This document shows positions 1-7,700 of a stretch of 13,390 nt of DNA, piece by piece (within the stretch, counting starts at the first letter, position 1; each line of letters starts with the position of its first letter). The translations under genes were made by a program, and so were the position numbers. Location of the stretch: positions 1 to 13,390 of the forward strand of contig JAGDMB010000051.1 of NCBI GenBank assembly GCA_017860375.1, written 5' to 3'. The notes beneath the pieces were generated by a model. That model was not told the origin of the DNA and did not search any database. It saw nothing but the letters and a program-made list of their open reading frames with translations. The DNA is from Bacteroidota bacterium (GTDB lineage Bacteria; Bacteroidota; Bacteroidia; Bacteroidales; UBA10428).

Positions 1-24
1 AATCAACAAATCAATAAATAAATA
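1..24 (+). repeat. 8-bp tandem repeat array, AATCAACA orientation, upstream of tRNA-Gly
   Basis: Three contiguous 8-base units run from the first base of the window: AATCAACA (1-8), AATCAATA (9-16) and a more degenerate AATAAATA (17-24). The array stops one base before the tRNA-Gly acceptor stem and may extend left of the window. It shares period and core with arrays at 165-204, 13232-13255 and 13289-13320. Its reverse complement matches 103-123 at 16 of 21 positions, so it forms an imperfect inverted repeat around tRNA-Gly. The function is unknown. Confidence 0.75.
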
Positions 25-25
25 C

Positions 26-98
26 GCGGGAGTAGCTCAGTTGGCAGAGCATAACCCTTCCAAGGTTAGGGCCGCGGGTTCGAGTCCCGTTTCCCGCT
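26..98 (+). tRNA. tRNA-Gly, anticodon TCC
   Basis: A full cloverleaf can be folded. The acceptor stem is 26-32 with 91-97 (the last pair is G-U), the D stem 35-38 with 47-50, the anticodon stem 52-56 with 64-68, and the T stem 74-78 with 86-90 around the loop TTCGAGT. The seven-base anticodon loop 57-63 places TCC at 59-61, which reads GGA and probably other GGN codons. The discriminator base is T98, as in E. coli tRNA-Gly. The bases after it read CAC, so CCA is not encoded and must be added after processing. It lies between inverted copies of the 8-bp repeat. Confidence 0.97.
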
Positions 99-107
99 CA
101 CGTTATT

Positions 108-139
108 TGACGATTTAATGATTTATTGAATAATTGATT
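108..139 (+). repeat. Degenerate 8-bp tandem repeat, TGTTGATT orientation, downstream of tRNA-Gly
   Basis: Four 8-base units in one phase read TGACGATT (108-115), TAATGATT (116-123), TATTGAAT (124-131) and AATTGATT (132-139). This is the same family as the array at 1-24 but in the opposite orientation and more decayed. Its last unit belongs to a perfect 8-bp inverted repeat, TGATTGAA (135-142) with TTCAATCA (162-169), enclosing 19 bases. This could form a small hairpin, but there is no T-run after it, so I do not call it a terminator. Confidence 0.5.
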
Positions 140-164
140 GAAGAAAAAGTGAATATTGGTTTTC

Positions 165-204
165 AATCATAAAATCAGCAAATCAACAAATCAACAAATA
201 ATAC
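165..204 (+). repeat. 8-bp tandem repeat array, AATCAACA orientation, upstream of tRNA-Thr
   Basis: Five contiguous 8-base units in one phase read AATCATAA (165-172), AATCAGCA (173-180), AATCAACA (181-188), AATCAACA (189-196) and a degenerate AATAATAC (197-204). The array ends two bases before the tRNA-Thr acceptor stem, just as the array at 1-24 ends one base before tRNA-Gly. There is no spacer between units, so this is a simple microsatellite-like array and not CRISPR. Its role is unknown; it could simply be part of the tRNA leader. Confidence 0.75.
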
Positions 205-206
205 CA

Positions 207-279
207 GCCGATGTAGCTCAGTTGGTAGAGCGTTTCCTTGGTAAGGAAGAGGTCACGGGTTCAACTCCCGTCATTGGCT
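207..279 (+). tRNA. tRNA-Thr, anticodon GGT
   Basis: A full cloverleaf can be folded. The acceptor stem is 207-213 with 272-278 (one G-U pair), the D stem 216-219 with 228-231, the anticodon stem 233-237 with 245-249, and the T stem 255-259 with 267-271 around TTCAACT. The anticodon loop 238-244 gives GGT at 240-242, which reads ACC and ACU. The discriminator is T279 and CCA is not encoded. The tuf start codon follows after 63 bases with no terminator-like hairpin between, so tRNA-Thr may be the first element of the tuf transcript. Confidence 0.97.
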
Positions 280-342
280 CAGGAATAGTAACTTTTAGAT
301 AATAATAATAAACTGTAAAAACAACTTTCTAATAATCAGATT

Positions 343-1530
343 ATGGCAAAAGAAAAATTTGATAGGTCTAAACCGCATGTCAATATCGGGACAATCGGTC
401 ACGTCGACCATGGTAAAACCACTTTAACTGCGGCCATTACACGTGTTTTGGAAAAACAGGGTCTGGCCAGTTTCCGTTCCTTTGATTCCATAGATAATGC
501 ACCTGAAGAAAAGGAAAGAGGTATTACGATCAATACGGCGCATATCGAATATCAGACCGTCAACAGGCATTATGCACACGTTGACTGTCCGGGTCACGCT
601 GACTATGTGAAGAACATGGTAACGGGTGCAGCACAGATGGACGGAGCCATCCTTGTGGTGGCAGCAACGGATGGTCCTATGCCCCAGACCCGTGAACATA
701 TTCTTTTGGCCCGTCAGGTAAATGTTCCCAAGGTTCTGGTATTTCTCAACAAAGTTGACCTGGTGGAAGACAATGAAATTATTGATCTGGTTGAAATGGA
801 AGTGCGTGAATTGCTGACCTTCTATAAATACGACGGCGACAATGCACCGGTTATTCGTGGCTCTGCACTGGGCGCACTGAACGGAGAACCCAAATGGGAA
901 GAAAAAGTGCTTGAACTGATGAAGGTGGTGGATGAATATATTCCGATCCCCCCGCGCGACAAGGAAAAACCTTTCCTGATGCCGGTTGAGGACGTTTTCT
1001 CTATTACCGGTCGTGGTACGGTAGCCACAGGAAGGATTGAAGCCGGTGTGGTTCATACCAACGATGAACTTCAGATGATTGGTCTGGGCGCTGAAAGCAG
1101 AAAGACAGTTGTAACCGGTGTGGAAATGTTCCGTAAGATCCTTGATGACGGTGAAGCCGGAGACAATGTAGGTCTGCTTCTCCGCGGTGTTGACAAAAAG
1201 GAGATCAAACGCGGTATGGTTCTTGCCAAACCGGGTTCCATCACACCCCATACCAAATTTAAAGCACAAGTATATATCCTGAAAAAGGAAGAAGGCGGAC
1301 GTCACACTCCCTTCCACAATCATTACCGTCCTCAGTTCTATCTCAGAACACTGGATATAACCGGTGAAATTCAGCTTGATGAAGGAGTTGAAATGATTAT
1401 GCCGGGTGATAACGCCAACATTACGGTAAATCTGATCTATCCGGTTGCCATCAACCAGGGCCTGCAGTTTGCTATCCGGGAAGGGGGCAGAACCGTGGGT
1501 GCCGGTCAGGTAACTACCATTATTGAATAA
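343..1530 (+). CDS. tuf: Elongation factor Tu (EF-Tu)
   Basis: This GTPase delivers aminoacyl-tRNA to the ribosomal A site in the cytoplasm. The 395-residue length is normal for the family. The G domain shows the P-loop GHVDHGKT (residues 19-26), the switch I motif RGITIN with Thr62, DCPGH (81-85) with the catalytic His85, NKVD (136-139, usually NKCD) and SAL (174-176). Domains 2 and 3 follow, with the conserved EEGGRHTPF segment and a C terminus ending TTIIE. The ATG start gives the standard MAKEKFDR N terminus. There is no clear Shine-Dalgarno; the upstream 40 bases are A/T-rich, as is usual for Bacteroidetes. It lies between tRNA-Thr and tRNA-Trp. No truncation or frameshift is seen. Confidence 0.99.
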   Translation: MAKEKFDRSKPHVNIGTIGHVDHGKTTLTAAITRVLEKQGLASFRSFDSIDNAPEEKERGITINTAHIEYQTVNRHYAHVDCPGHADYVKNMVTGAAQMDGAILVVAATDGPMPQTREHILLARQVNVPKVLVFLNKVDLVEDNEIIDLVEMEVRELLTFYKYDGDNAPVIRGSALGALNGEPKWEEKVLELMKVVDEYIPIPPRDKEKPFLMPVEDVFSITGRGTVATGRIEAGVVHTNDELQMIGLGAESRKTVVTGVEMFRKILDDGEAGDNVGLLLRGVDKKEIKRGMVLAKPGSITPHTKFKAQVYILKKEEGGRHTPFHNHYRPQFYLRTLDITGEIQLDEGVEMIMPGDNANITVNLIYPVAINQGLQFAIREGGRTVGAGQVTTIIE

Positions 1531-1592
1531 GAATACCAACATCAGGCAGATTCTCCTGCAAAGGGGTTTAGGAATTCGCCTGTACAACTGAC

Positions 1593-1665
1593 ACGGGTGT
1601 AGCTCAGTTGGTAGAGCACTGGTCTCCAAAACCAGGTGTCGGGCGTTCGAGTCGCTCCTCCCGTG
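1593..1665 (+). tRNA. tRNA-Trp, anticodon CCA
   Basis: The cloverleaf has acceptor stem 1593-1599 with 1658-1664, D stem 1602-1605 with 1614-1617, anticodon stem 1619-1623 with 1631-1635, and T stem 1641-1645 with 1653-1657. The anticodon CCA is at 1626-1628. The discriminator is G1665, the Trp identity base in bacteria. The sixth acceptor pair is a T-T mismatch (1598 with 1659), and the T stem has a G-U pair (1642 with 1656). CCA is not encoded. The gene sits 62 bases after tuf and only 15 bases before secE, so it is probably processed out of a tuf-secE transcript. Confidence 0.96.
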
Positions 1666-1680
1666 CGAAAGGAAAAGACT

Positions 1681-1875
1681 ATGAAAAAGATTATGGTATA
1701 TTTTCAGGAATCGTATAAGGAGCTTATGCACAAGGTGACCTGGCCTTCCTGGAAAGAACTGCAGGGCAGTGCAATTCTGGTGATGATTTCATCGTTCTTC
1801 ATTGCCCTTGTCGTAGCCCTGATGGATCTTGGATTCAAAAACCTGATGCATCTGATATACAGTTTATTTACCTAA
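1681..1875 (+). CDS. secE: Preprotein translocase subunit SecE
   Basis: This is the small essential clamp subunit of the SecYEG protein-conducting channel in the inner membrane. The 64-residue product is the short single-span form. An amphipathic N-terminal helix leads into the signature VTWPSWKEL (about residues 19-27), followed by one hydrophobic span (about 31-50, AILVMISSFFIALVVALMDL). I chose ATG 1681. A longer in-frame reading starting with GTG 1636 would overlap the tRNA-Trp gene. The start at 1681 also has the best ribosome-binding sequence in the window (AAAGGA, 1668-1673). The placement directly before nusG is the common bacterial order. Confidence 0.96.
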   Translation: MKKIMVYFQESYKELMHKVTWPSWKELQGSAILVMISSFFIALVVALMDLGFKNLMHLIYSLFT

Positions 1876-1899
1876 TATCCCTAAATTGGATCTGAGGCT

Positions 1900-2448
1900 A
1901 TGGAAGACCTGCAAAAAAAGTGGTACGTCATAAGGGCTATTGGTGGTAAAGAAAAGAAAGTGAAGGAATTCATCGAAAGTGAAATCCATCGTCTTGGCTT
2001 ACAGGACTATGTTTCACAGGTGCTGATTCCGCAGGAAAAAGTATACCAGATCCGCAACGGGAAAAAGATCAGCAAGGAACGAAGCTATTTCCCGGGCTAC
2101 GTCCTGGTGGAAGCAGCTATGGTTGGTGAAATTCCCCACATTTTAGCCAATATCACTTACGTTATCGGTTTTCTGGGAGGCAAGGGCGATGAATTGCCGA
2201 CGCCCCTCCGTCAATCTGAAGTCAACCGGATACTGGGCAAAGTCGATGAACTCGCAGAAGGGGATGAAGAACTGAATGTTCCTTTTTGTGTGGGCGAATC
2301 CGTTAAAGTGATCGATGGCCCGTTCAACAGTTTCAACGGGGTTATTGAAGAAGTGAATGAGGAGAAAAAGAAACTGAAAGTGATGGTGAAGATCTTCGGC
2401 AGGAAAACACCCCTTGAGCTGAGTTTCATGCAGGTTGAGAAAGAATAG
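1900..2448 (+). CDS. nusG: Transcription termination/antitermination factor NusG
   Basis: NusG binds the clamp helices of RNA polymerase beta', reduces pausing, and in many bacteria links polymerase to Rho or to ribosomal protein S10. The 182-residue protein has an N-terminal NGN domain (about 6-112) that begins with KKWYVIRA and contains YFPGYVLVE, and a C-terminal KOW domain (about 128-180) with VKVIDGPFNSFNGVIEEV. The ATG start gives a normal family length. The gene lies 24 bases after secE and ends with TAG. A 106-base gap then separates it from rplK, which would allow a separate promoter or leader there, though I cannot identify one. Confidence 0.97.
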   Translation: MEDLQKKWYVIRAIGGKEKKVKEFIESEIHRLGLQDYVSQVLIPQEKVYQIRNGKKISKERSYFPGYVLVEAAMVGEIPHILANITYVIGFLGGKGDELPTPLRQSEVNRILGKVDELAEGDEELNVPFCVGESVKVIDGPFNSFNGVIEEVNEEKKKLKVMVKIFGRKTPLELSFMQVEKE

Positions 2449-2554
2449 CACAAACTAAAATATACGGGACTGGTGATTGTGACAACCCAATAATGCTTCC
2501 TGGATAATCATCAGAAAACGTGGGTATCAATTAAAAATCAGAAACAAGTAAACT

Positions 2555-2998
2555 ATGGCAAAAGAGGTAGCTGGATTGATTAAACTACAAATAAAAGGTG
2601 GTGCTGCCAATCCATCTCCACCGGTAGGTCCGGCTCTTGGTTCCAAAGGTGTTAACATTATGGACTTTTGTAAACAGTTCAATGCCCGCACCCAGGACAA
2701 GGCCGGTAAACTTTTACCAGTGGTGATAACGGTATTCAGCGATAAAAGCTTTGATTTTATCGTGAAAACACCTCCGGTAGCCGTTCAGCTTCTGGAGGCC
2801 ACAAAGCAGAAGTCCGGTTCAGCCGAACCGAACCGAAACAAGGTGGCGACCGTTACCTGGGAACAGGTAAGAGCGATTGCCGAAGACAAGATGTCAGATT
2901 TAAACTGCTTCACTGTCGACTCGGCAATGAGAATGGTTGCAGGCACTGCCCGTAGCATGGGGATTACCGTCAAAGGTGAATTCCCTTTAAAACAGTAA
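2555..2998 (+). CDS. rplK: Large ribosomal subunit protein L11 (uL11)
   Basis: L11 forms the base of the GTPase-associated stalk by binding 23S rRNA helices 43-44, and it takes part in factor-dependent GTP hydrolysis and RelA activation. The 147-residue length is normal. The N-terminal domain contains PPVGPALGSKGVNI, with the prolines (22, 23, 26) that in other species are hit by thiostrepton resistance changes; they are unaltered here. The C-terminal RNA-binding domain carries DLNCFTVDSAMRMVAGTARSMG. The first bases have no Shine-Dalgarno. rplA follows after 20 bases, so the two are almost certainly co-transcribed. Confidence 0.98.
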   Translation: MAKEVAGLIKLQIKGGAANPSPPVGPALGSKGVNIMDFCKQFNARTQDKAGKLLPVVITVFSDKSFDFIVKTPPVAVQLLEATKQKSGSAEPNRNKVATVTWEQVRAIAEDKMSDLNCFTVDSAMRMVAGTARSMGITVKGEFPLKQ

Positions 2999-3018
2999 TA
3001 ATTTATTTCCGGATAAAC

Positions 3019-3714
3019 ATGGCAAAACTGACTAAAAACAGGAAGTTAGCACAGGGAAAAATCGAACCAGAAAAACAATATAAACTTTCAGAAGCGGCTC
3101 ATCTGGTGAAAGAAGTAACGACCACCAAATTTGACGCTTCGGTAGATATTGATGTACGGCTTGGCATTGACCCTAAGAAAGCTAACCAGATGGTTAGGGG
3201 AGTGGTTACTTTACCCCATGGAACCGGTAAGCAGATTCGGGTTCTTGTTTTGTGTACTCCCGACAAGGAGGAAGAAGCAAAAACAGCAGGTGCAGAATTC
3301 GTCGGCCTGGATGAATACGTTGAAAAAATCCAGAACGGATGGACCGACGTAGATGTGATCATCACGATGCCTTCTGTCATGGGAAAAATCGGTAAGCTGG
3401 GTAAAGTTTTAGGACCCAGGGGACTGATGCCCAATCCGAAAAGCGGAACCGTTACCATGGAAATAGGAAAAGCAGTTAAAGAAGTGAAACAGGGAAAGAT
3501 CGATTTTAAAGTCGATAAATCCGGTATTGTTCATACTTCCATTGGGAAAGCATCCTTCACGGCTGACCAGATAGCGGATAACGCACGTGAATTCATTCAC
3601 ATGCTGATGAAGCTTAAACCAGCGTCTGCGAAGGGTTCCTATCTCTGCAGCATTTTCCTTTCAACAACCATGAGCCCCGGTATTAAAGTCGATGCAAAAG
3701 CATTCGACGAATAA
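3019..3714 (+). CDS. rplA: Large ribosomal subunit protein L1 (uL1)
   Basis: L1 makes the mobile L1 stalk that handles deacylated tRNA leaving the E site. The 231-residue length is within the family range. Landmarks are the internal segment GKLGKVLGPRGLMPNPK, in the domain II to domain I return strand, and the C-terminal TTMSPGIKVD. In many bacteria L1 represses its own rplKA mRNA through a site in the leader. The 106-base leader before rplK could hold such a site, but I could not draw a convincing mimic of the rRNA target. rplJ starts 22 bases downstream. Confidence 0.98.
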   Translation: MAKLTKNRKLAQGKIEPEKQYKLSEAAHLVKEVTTTKFDASVDIDVRLGIDPKKANQMVRGVVTLPHGTGKQIRVLVLCTPDKEEEAKTAGAEFVGLDEYVEKIQNGWTDVDVIITMPSVMGKIGKLGKVLGPRGLMPNPKSGTVTMEIGKAVKEVKQGKIDFKVDKSGIVHTSIGKASFTADQIADNAREFIHMLMKLKPASAKGSYLCSIFLSTTMSPGIKVDAKAFDE

Positions 3715-3736
3715 TTGTTTAAGACCTTAAAGTATT

Positions 3737-4255
3737 ATGAAAAGGGAAGATAAAAACACGATCATCGACAGCCTGAAGGAATCTATCGGAAATTCAAAAC
3801 ACTTCTATCTTGCGGATATTTCGAATCTGAATGCCGAAACCACAAGCAACCTCAGAAGGGCATGTTTTGAAAGGCAGATCCAACTGGTAGTCGTAAAGAA
3901 TACCCTGCTCAGAAAAGCGTTGGAGAAGTTTGAAGGCAAGTTTGAGGAATTGTACGGCCAGTTGAACAGTTCAACTTCCATTATGTTTACCGATGCGGCA
4001 AACATTCCGGCCAAACTGATTAAAGAATTCCGCAAAACCAGCGAAAAACCGATCCTTAAAGCTGCATATGTTGAGGAGTCGATCTACATTGGCGATGATC
4101 AGCTCGATGCATTGTCAAGTATCAAGTCTAGGGAAGAACTCATTGGTGACCTCATCTTTTTACTGCAGTCACCTGCACGGAATGTTCTTTCTGCCTTACA
4201 GTCAGGGAAGACAAAACTGGCTGGTATTGTGAAAACATTATCTGAAAAAGAATAA
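3737..4255 (+). CDS. rplJ: Large ribosomal subunit protein L10 (uL10)
   Basis: L10 anchors the L7/L12 dimers to the ribosome next to L11. The 172-residue protein has the usual N-terminal rRNA-binding domain, including LVVVKNTLLRKAL (about residues 50-62), and a long C-terminal helix (about 135-170) that is the docking site for L7/L12 dimers. The gap to rplA is only 22 bases, too short for an intergenic L10 leader of the kind known in Firmicutes or E. coli. If L10 autoregulation exists here, its site must lie within the rplA coding end or elsewhere. rplL follows after 29 bases. Confidence 0.97.
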   Translation: MKREDKNTIIDSLKESIGNSKHFYLADISNLNAETTSNLRRACFERQIQLVVVKNTLLRKALEKFEGKFEELYGQLNSSTSIMFTDAANIPAKLIKEFRKTSEKPILKAAYVEESIYIGDDQLDALSSIKSREELIGDLIFLLQSPARNVLSALQSGKTKLAGIVKTLSEKE

Positions 4256-4284
4256 TTATTTATAACCGATTAAACATTATAAAA

Positions 4285-4668
4285 ATGGCAGATTTGAAAG
4301 CATTTGCTGAACAATTGGTAAACTTAACTGTTAAGGAAGTTAACGATTTAGCAAAAATACTCAAGGAAGAATACGGTATTGAACCTGCTGCAGCAGCTGT
4401 TGCAGTAGCCGGACCGGCAGCCGGTGGTGCTGCCGAAGGTGGGAAAGCGGAAGAAAAGTCCACATACTCTGTTTTCATGAATCATCCGGGCGGAGCAAAA
4501 CTGCAGATCGTGAAACTGGTGAAGGATATCACCGGACTCGGACTGAAGGAAGCAAAGGACCTGGTTGATAAATCACCCGTGGCCATAAAAGAAAATTTAC
4601 CGAAAGAAGAAGCCGAAGGTATAAAGGGTCAATTAGCTGAAGCCGGAGCAGACGTTGAACTTAAATAA
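4285..4668 (+). CDS. rplL: Large ribosomal subunit protein L7/L12 (bL12)
   Basis: L7/L12 is the multicopy stalk protein that recruits EF-Tu, EF-G, IF2 and release factors. The 127-residue protein has an N-terminal dimerisation domain (about 1-33), an Ala/Gly-rich flexible hinge (about 34-53), and the globular C-terminal factor-binding domain (about 57-127) with KLVKDITGLGLKEAKDLVD. The C-terminal start reads STYSVFMNHPGG, a less common variant of the usual phrasing there. A strong hairpin with a T-run lies 23 bases after the stop codon. Confidence 0.98.
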   Translation: MADLKAFAEQLVNLTVKEVNDLAKILKEEYGIEPAAAAVAVAGPAAGGAAEGGKAEEKSTYSVFMNHPGGAKLQIVKLVKDITGLGLKEAKDLVDKSPVAIKENLPKEEAEGIKGQLAEAGADVELK

Positions 4669-4691
4669 GTCCGCCCCGAATAGAACTTTAT

Positions 4692-4725
4692 AGGTTTAAT
4701 CCCGCCTGCGGGATTAAACCTTTTT
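4692..4725 (+). terminator. Hairpin terminator or attenuator between rplL and rpoB
   Basis: A perfect 14-bp inverted repeat pairs 4692-4705 with 4708-4721. Because the central gap is only two bases, the innermost C-G pair probably opens to leave a four-base loop. A run of five T (4721-4725) follows directly. The upstream flank has no T-run on the opposite strand, so the signal points along the + strand. There is no other gene between rplL and rpoB. By analogy with the known partial terminator at this position in E. coli, it probably lowers rpoBC transcription relative to rplKAJL. Whether a separate rpoB promoter lies in 4726-4770 is not clear from the sequence. Confidence 0.85.
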
Positions 4726-4770
4726 GTCGTTTGTTATCATTAGGGTTTCAACATTTTTTAAACTACTGTA

Positions 4771-7700
4771 ATGCCGAATCATAGCACCGAGCGAATTAAT
4801 TTCGTGCGTACGAAAAATCAGTTAACCTATCCCGATTTTCTCGATATCCAGCTTAAGTCTTTCAGGGATTTCTTTCAGCTGGAAACAACCCCGGAAAACC
4901 GGAAAAATGAGGGACTGTTCAAGGTATTCCAGGAAAACTTTCCGATTACCGATACACGAAACAATTTTGTCCTTGAATTCCTTGATTATTTTGTTGATCC
5001 TCCCCGCTATTCCATCGATGAATGCATCGAAAGGGGACTGACTTACAGTGTGCCCCTGAAGGCAAAACTAAAATTGTACTGCACGGACCCCGAACACGAG
5101 GATTTCGATACCGTGATCCAGGATGTGTACCTGGGTACCATACCGTACATGACCGAAAGAGGTCTGTTTGTGATCAACGGTGCGGAACGGGTGGTTGTTT
5201 CACAGCTCCACCGGTCTCCCGGCGTATTTTTCGGGCAAAGCATCCATGCCAACGGCACCAAATTGTATTCCGCCCGCATCATCCCTTTTAAAGGTTCATG
5301 GATCGAATTTGCGACCGATATTAACAATATCATGTATGCGTATATCGACCGCAAGAAAAAACTGCCCGTGACCACCCTTTTCAGGGCTATCGGGTATGAA
5401 AGTGATAAGGAAATACTGGAAATCTTTGACCTGGCCGATGAAATAAAAGTATCCAAAACAGCCCTTAAAAAGCTGGTCGGACGCAAACTTGCCGCCCGCG
5501 TGCTTAAGTCATGGGTGGAGGATTTTGTGGATGAGGATACCGGAGAAGTGGTATCCATTGAACGTAACGAAATCATCATCGACCGCGAAACTTTCCTTCA
5601 GGAAGAACACGTCGACGCCATTGTTGATTCGGGTGTAAAGACAATCCTGCTGCATAAGGAAGGTCAGAATCTTTCGGATTTTGAGATTATATACAATACC
5701 CTCCAGAAAGATCCGTGCAATTCGGAAAAAGAAGCCGTCTTGCATATCTACCGTCAGCTTCGCAATTCAGAACCGCCTGATGAAGCGACAGCCCGCGATG
5801 TCATCGATAAACTGTTTTTCTCCGACAAGCGGTATGATCTCGGCGAAGTGGGACGATACCGGATCAACCGTAAGCTGGGTCTTGATACACCGATGGACAC
5901 AAAGGTGCTTACAAAAGAAGATATCATAAAGATCATCAAATACCTTATTGAACTGATCAATTCAAAAACGGATGTCGACGATATCGATCACCTGAGCAAC
6001 CGCCGTGTCAGAACCGTCGGGGAACAACTTGCCTCCCAGTTCGGCGTTGGCCTTGCCCGTATGTCAAGGACCATCCGTGAAAGAATGAACGTCCGCGACA
6101 ACGAGGTCTTTACCCCTATTGACCTGGTCAATTCGAAGACTTTGTCGTCCGTGATCAATTCCTTCTTTGGCACCAACCAGCTGTCGCAATTCATGGACCA
6201 GACCAATCCGCTGGCTGAAATTACCCACAAGCGCAGGATGTCAGCCCTGGGCCCAGGTGGTCTTTCAAGGGAAAGAGCCGGTTTCGAGGTGCGTGACGTG
6301 CATTATACGCATTATGGAAGACTTTGCCCCATTGAAACTCCCGAAGGACCTAATATCGGACTGATCTCCTCCCTTTGCGTTTATGCAAAGATCAATGAAC
6401 TCGGTTTCATTGAAACGCCTTACCGCAAAGTGGAAAATGGCAAGGTTGACCTTACCAATGACGGCATTATTTGGCTCAGCGCAGAAGAAGAAGAATCAAA
6501 AGTTATCGCCCAGGCCAATGCGCCCATTGACGGCCATGGCAGCTTCACCGAACCGAAGATTAAAGCCCGGTATAACGGTGATTTTCCGGTGGCAGATGCC
6601 CAGGAAATAGACCTGATGGACGTGGCTCCAAACCAGATATCCTCCATTGCCGCTTCCCTCATCCCCTTCCTCGAGCATGACGACGCCAACCGCGCCCTGA
6701 TGGGTTCCAACATGATGCGGCAGGCTGTTCCCCTTGTTTTCCCCGAAGCTCCTATTGTGGGAACAGGAATCGAGCGGGAAGTAGTTAGCGATTCGAGATT
6801 CCTGGTGATCGCTGAGAATGACGGCGTGGTGGAATATGTGGACGCTAACGAGGTCGTTTTGCGCTATGCCCTCACCGAAGAAGAAAAATTCGTGAGCTTC
6901 GACGGCGATATTAAAAGATATAAACTTCAGAAGTACAGGAAAACCAACCAGAATACCTGTATTAACCTCAAGCCGATCGTAAAGAAAGGACAGAAAGTAA
7001 CGAAGGGACAGATCCTCACGGAAGGATATTCCACCCGCGGGGGTGAGCTGGCACTGGGCCGTAACCTGATGGTCGCCTTCATGCCATGGAAAGGCTATAA
7101 TTTTGAGGACGCTATTGTGATCTCTGAACGAGTGGTACGGGAAGATCTTTTCACGTCTATCCATATTGACGAGTACAGCCTTGAAGTTCGCGATACCAAG
7201 AGGGGACTCGAAGAACTGACAGCCGATATTCCCAATGTAAGTGAGGAAGCCACCCGGAATCTTGACGAGAACGGGCTTATCCGCATCGGCGCCGAAGTGA
7301 ATCCCGGTGATATCCTCATCGGAAAAATCACACCCAAGGGAGAATCCGATCCTTCACCCGAAGAGAAACTGCTGCGGGCAATTTTCGGAGACAAGGCCGG
7401 TGATGTGAAAGATGCCTCTCTTAAAGCGCCCCCATCCCTTCAGGGTGTGGTCATAGACAAGAAACTCTTCTCCCGCTCCATCAAGGACAAAAAATTGAAA
7501 TCATCCACAAAACCGATCCTTGACAAGATTGAAGAGGAATTTGAAAGAAATACCAGCGAGCTGAAAGGCAAACTCATTGATAAGCTCTTTATTCTTGTGA
7601 ACGGTAAAACATCACAGGGCGTAAAAGACTATTATAATGTGGATGTCATTACCAAAGGTGCCAAATTCACGCAGAAGGTCCTGCAGGATATTGATTATAT

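Noticed and set aside
1..204. CRISPR-like array
   Set aside because: The repeats are 8 bases long with no spacers, far below CRISPR repeat length, and there are no cas genes.
289..296. TAACTTTT resembling the Bacteroidetes -7 box (TAnnTTTG) before tuf
   Set aside because: It is a seven-of-eight match, but the nearest TTG falls inside tRNA-Thr at the wrong spacing, so the pair of boxes is not supported.
1542..1560. Small inverted repeat (GCAG with CTGC) between tuf and tRNA-Trp
   Set aside because: It has only four base pairs and no T-run after it; it is too weak for a terminator.
424..1731. A 435-codon open frame on the minus strand across tuf, tRNA-Trp and the start of secE
   Set aside because: It is antisense to a gene with certain identity and runs through a tRNA. 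The translation resembles no family I know. Long antisense frames over tuf are a common effect of its biased codons.
1636..1875. A longer SecE starting at GTG 1636 (79 residues)
   Set aside because: The extra residues are translated from the 3' half of tRNA-Trp. ATG 1681 has a ribosome-binding sequence and gives the normal family length.
2449..2554. L1-binding leader or promoter before rplK
   Set aside because: A weak helix around 2471-2488 (GGT...ACC with a bulge) can be drawn, but it does not clearly match the L1 target, and no Bacteroidetes promoter with both boxes at correct spacing is visible.
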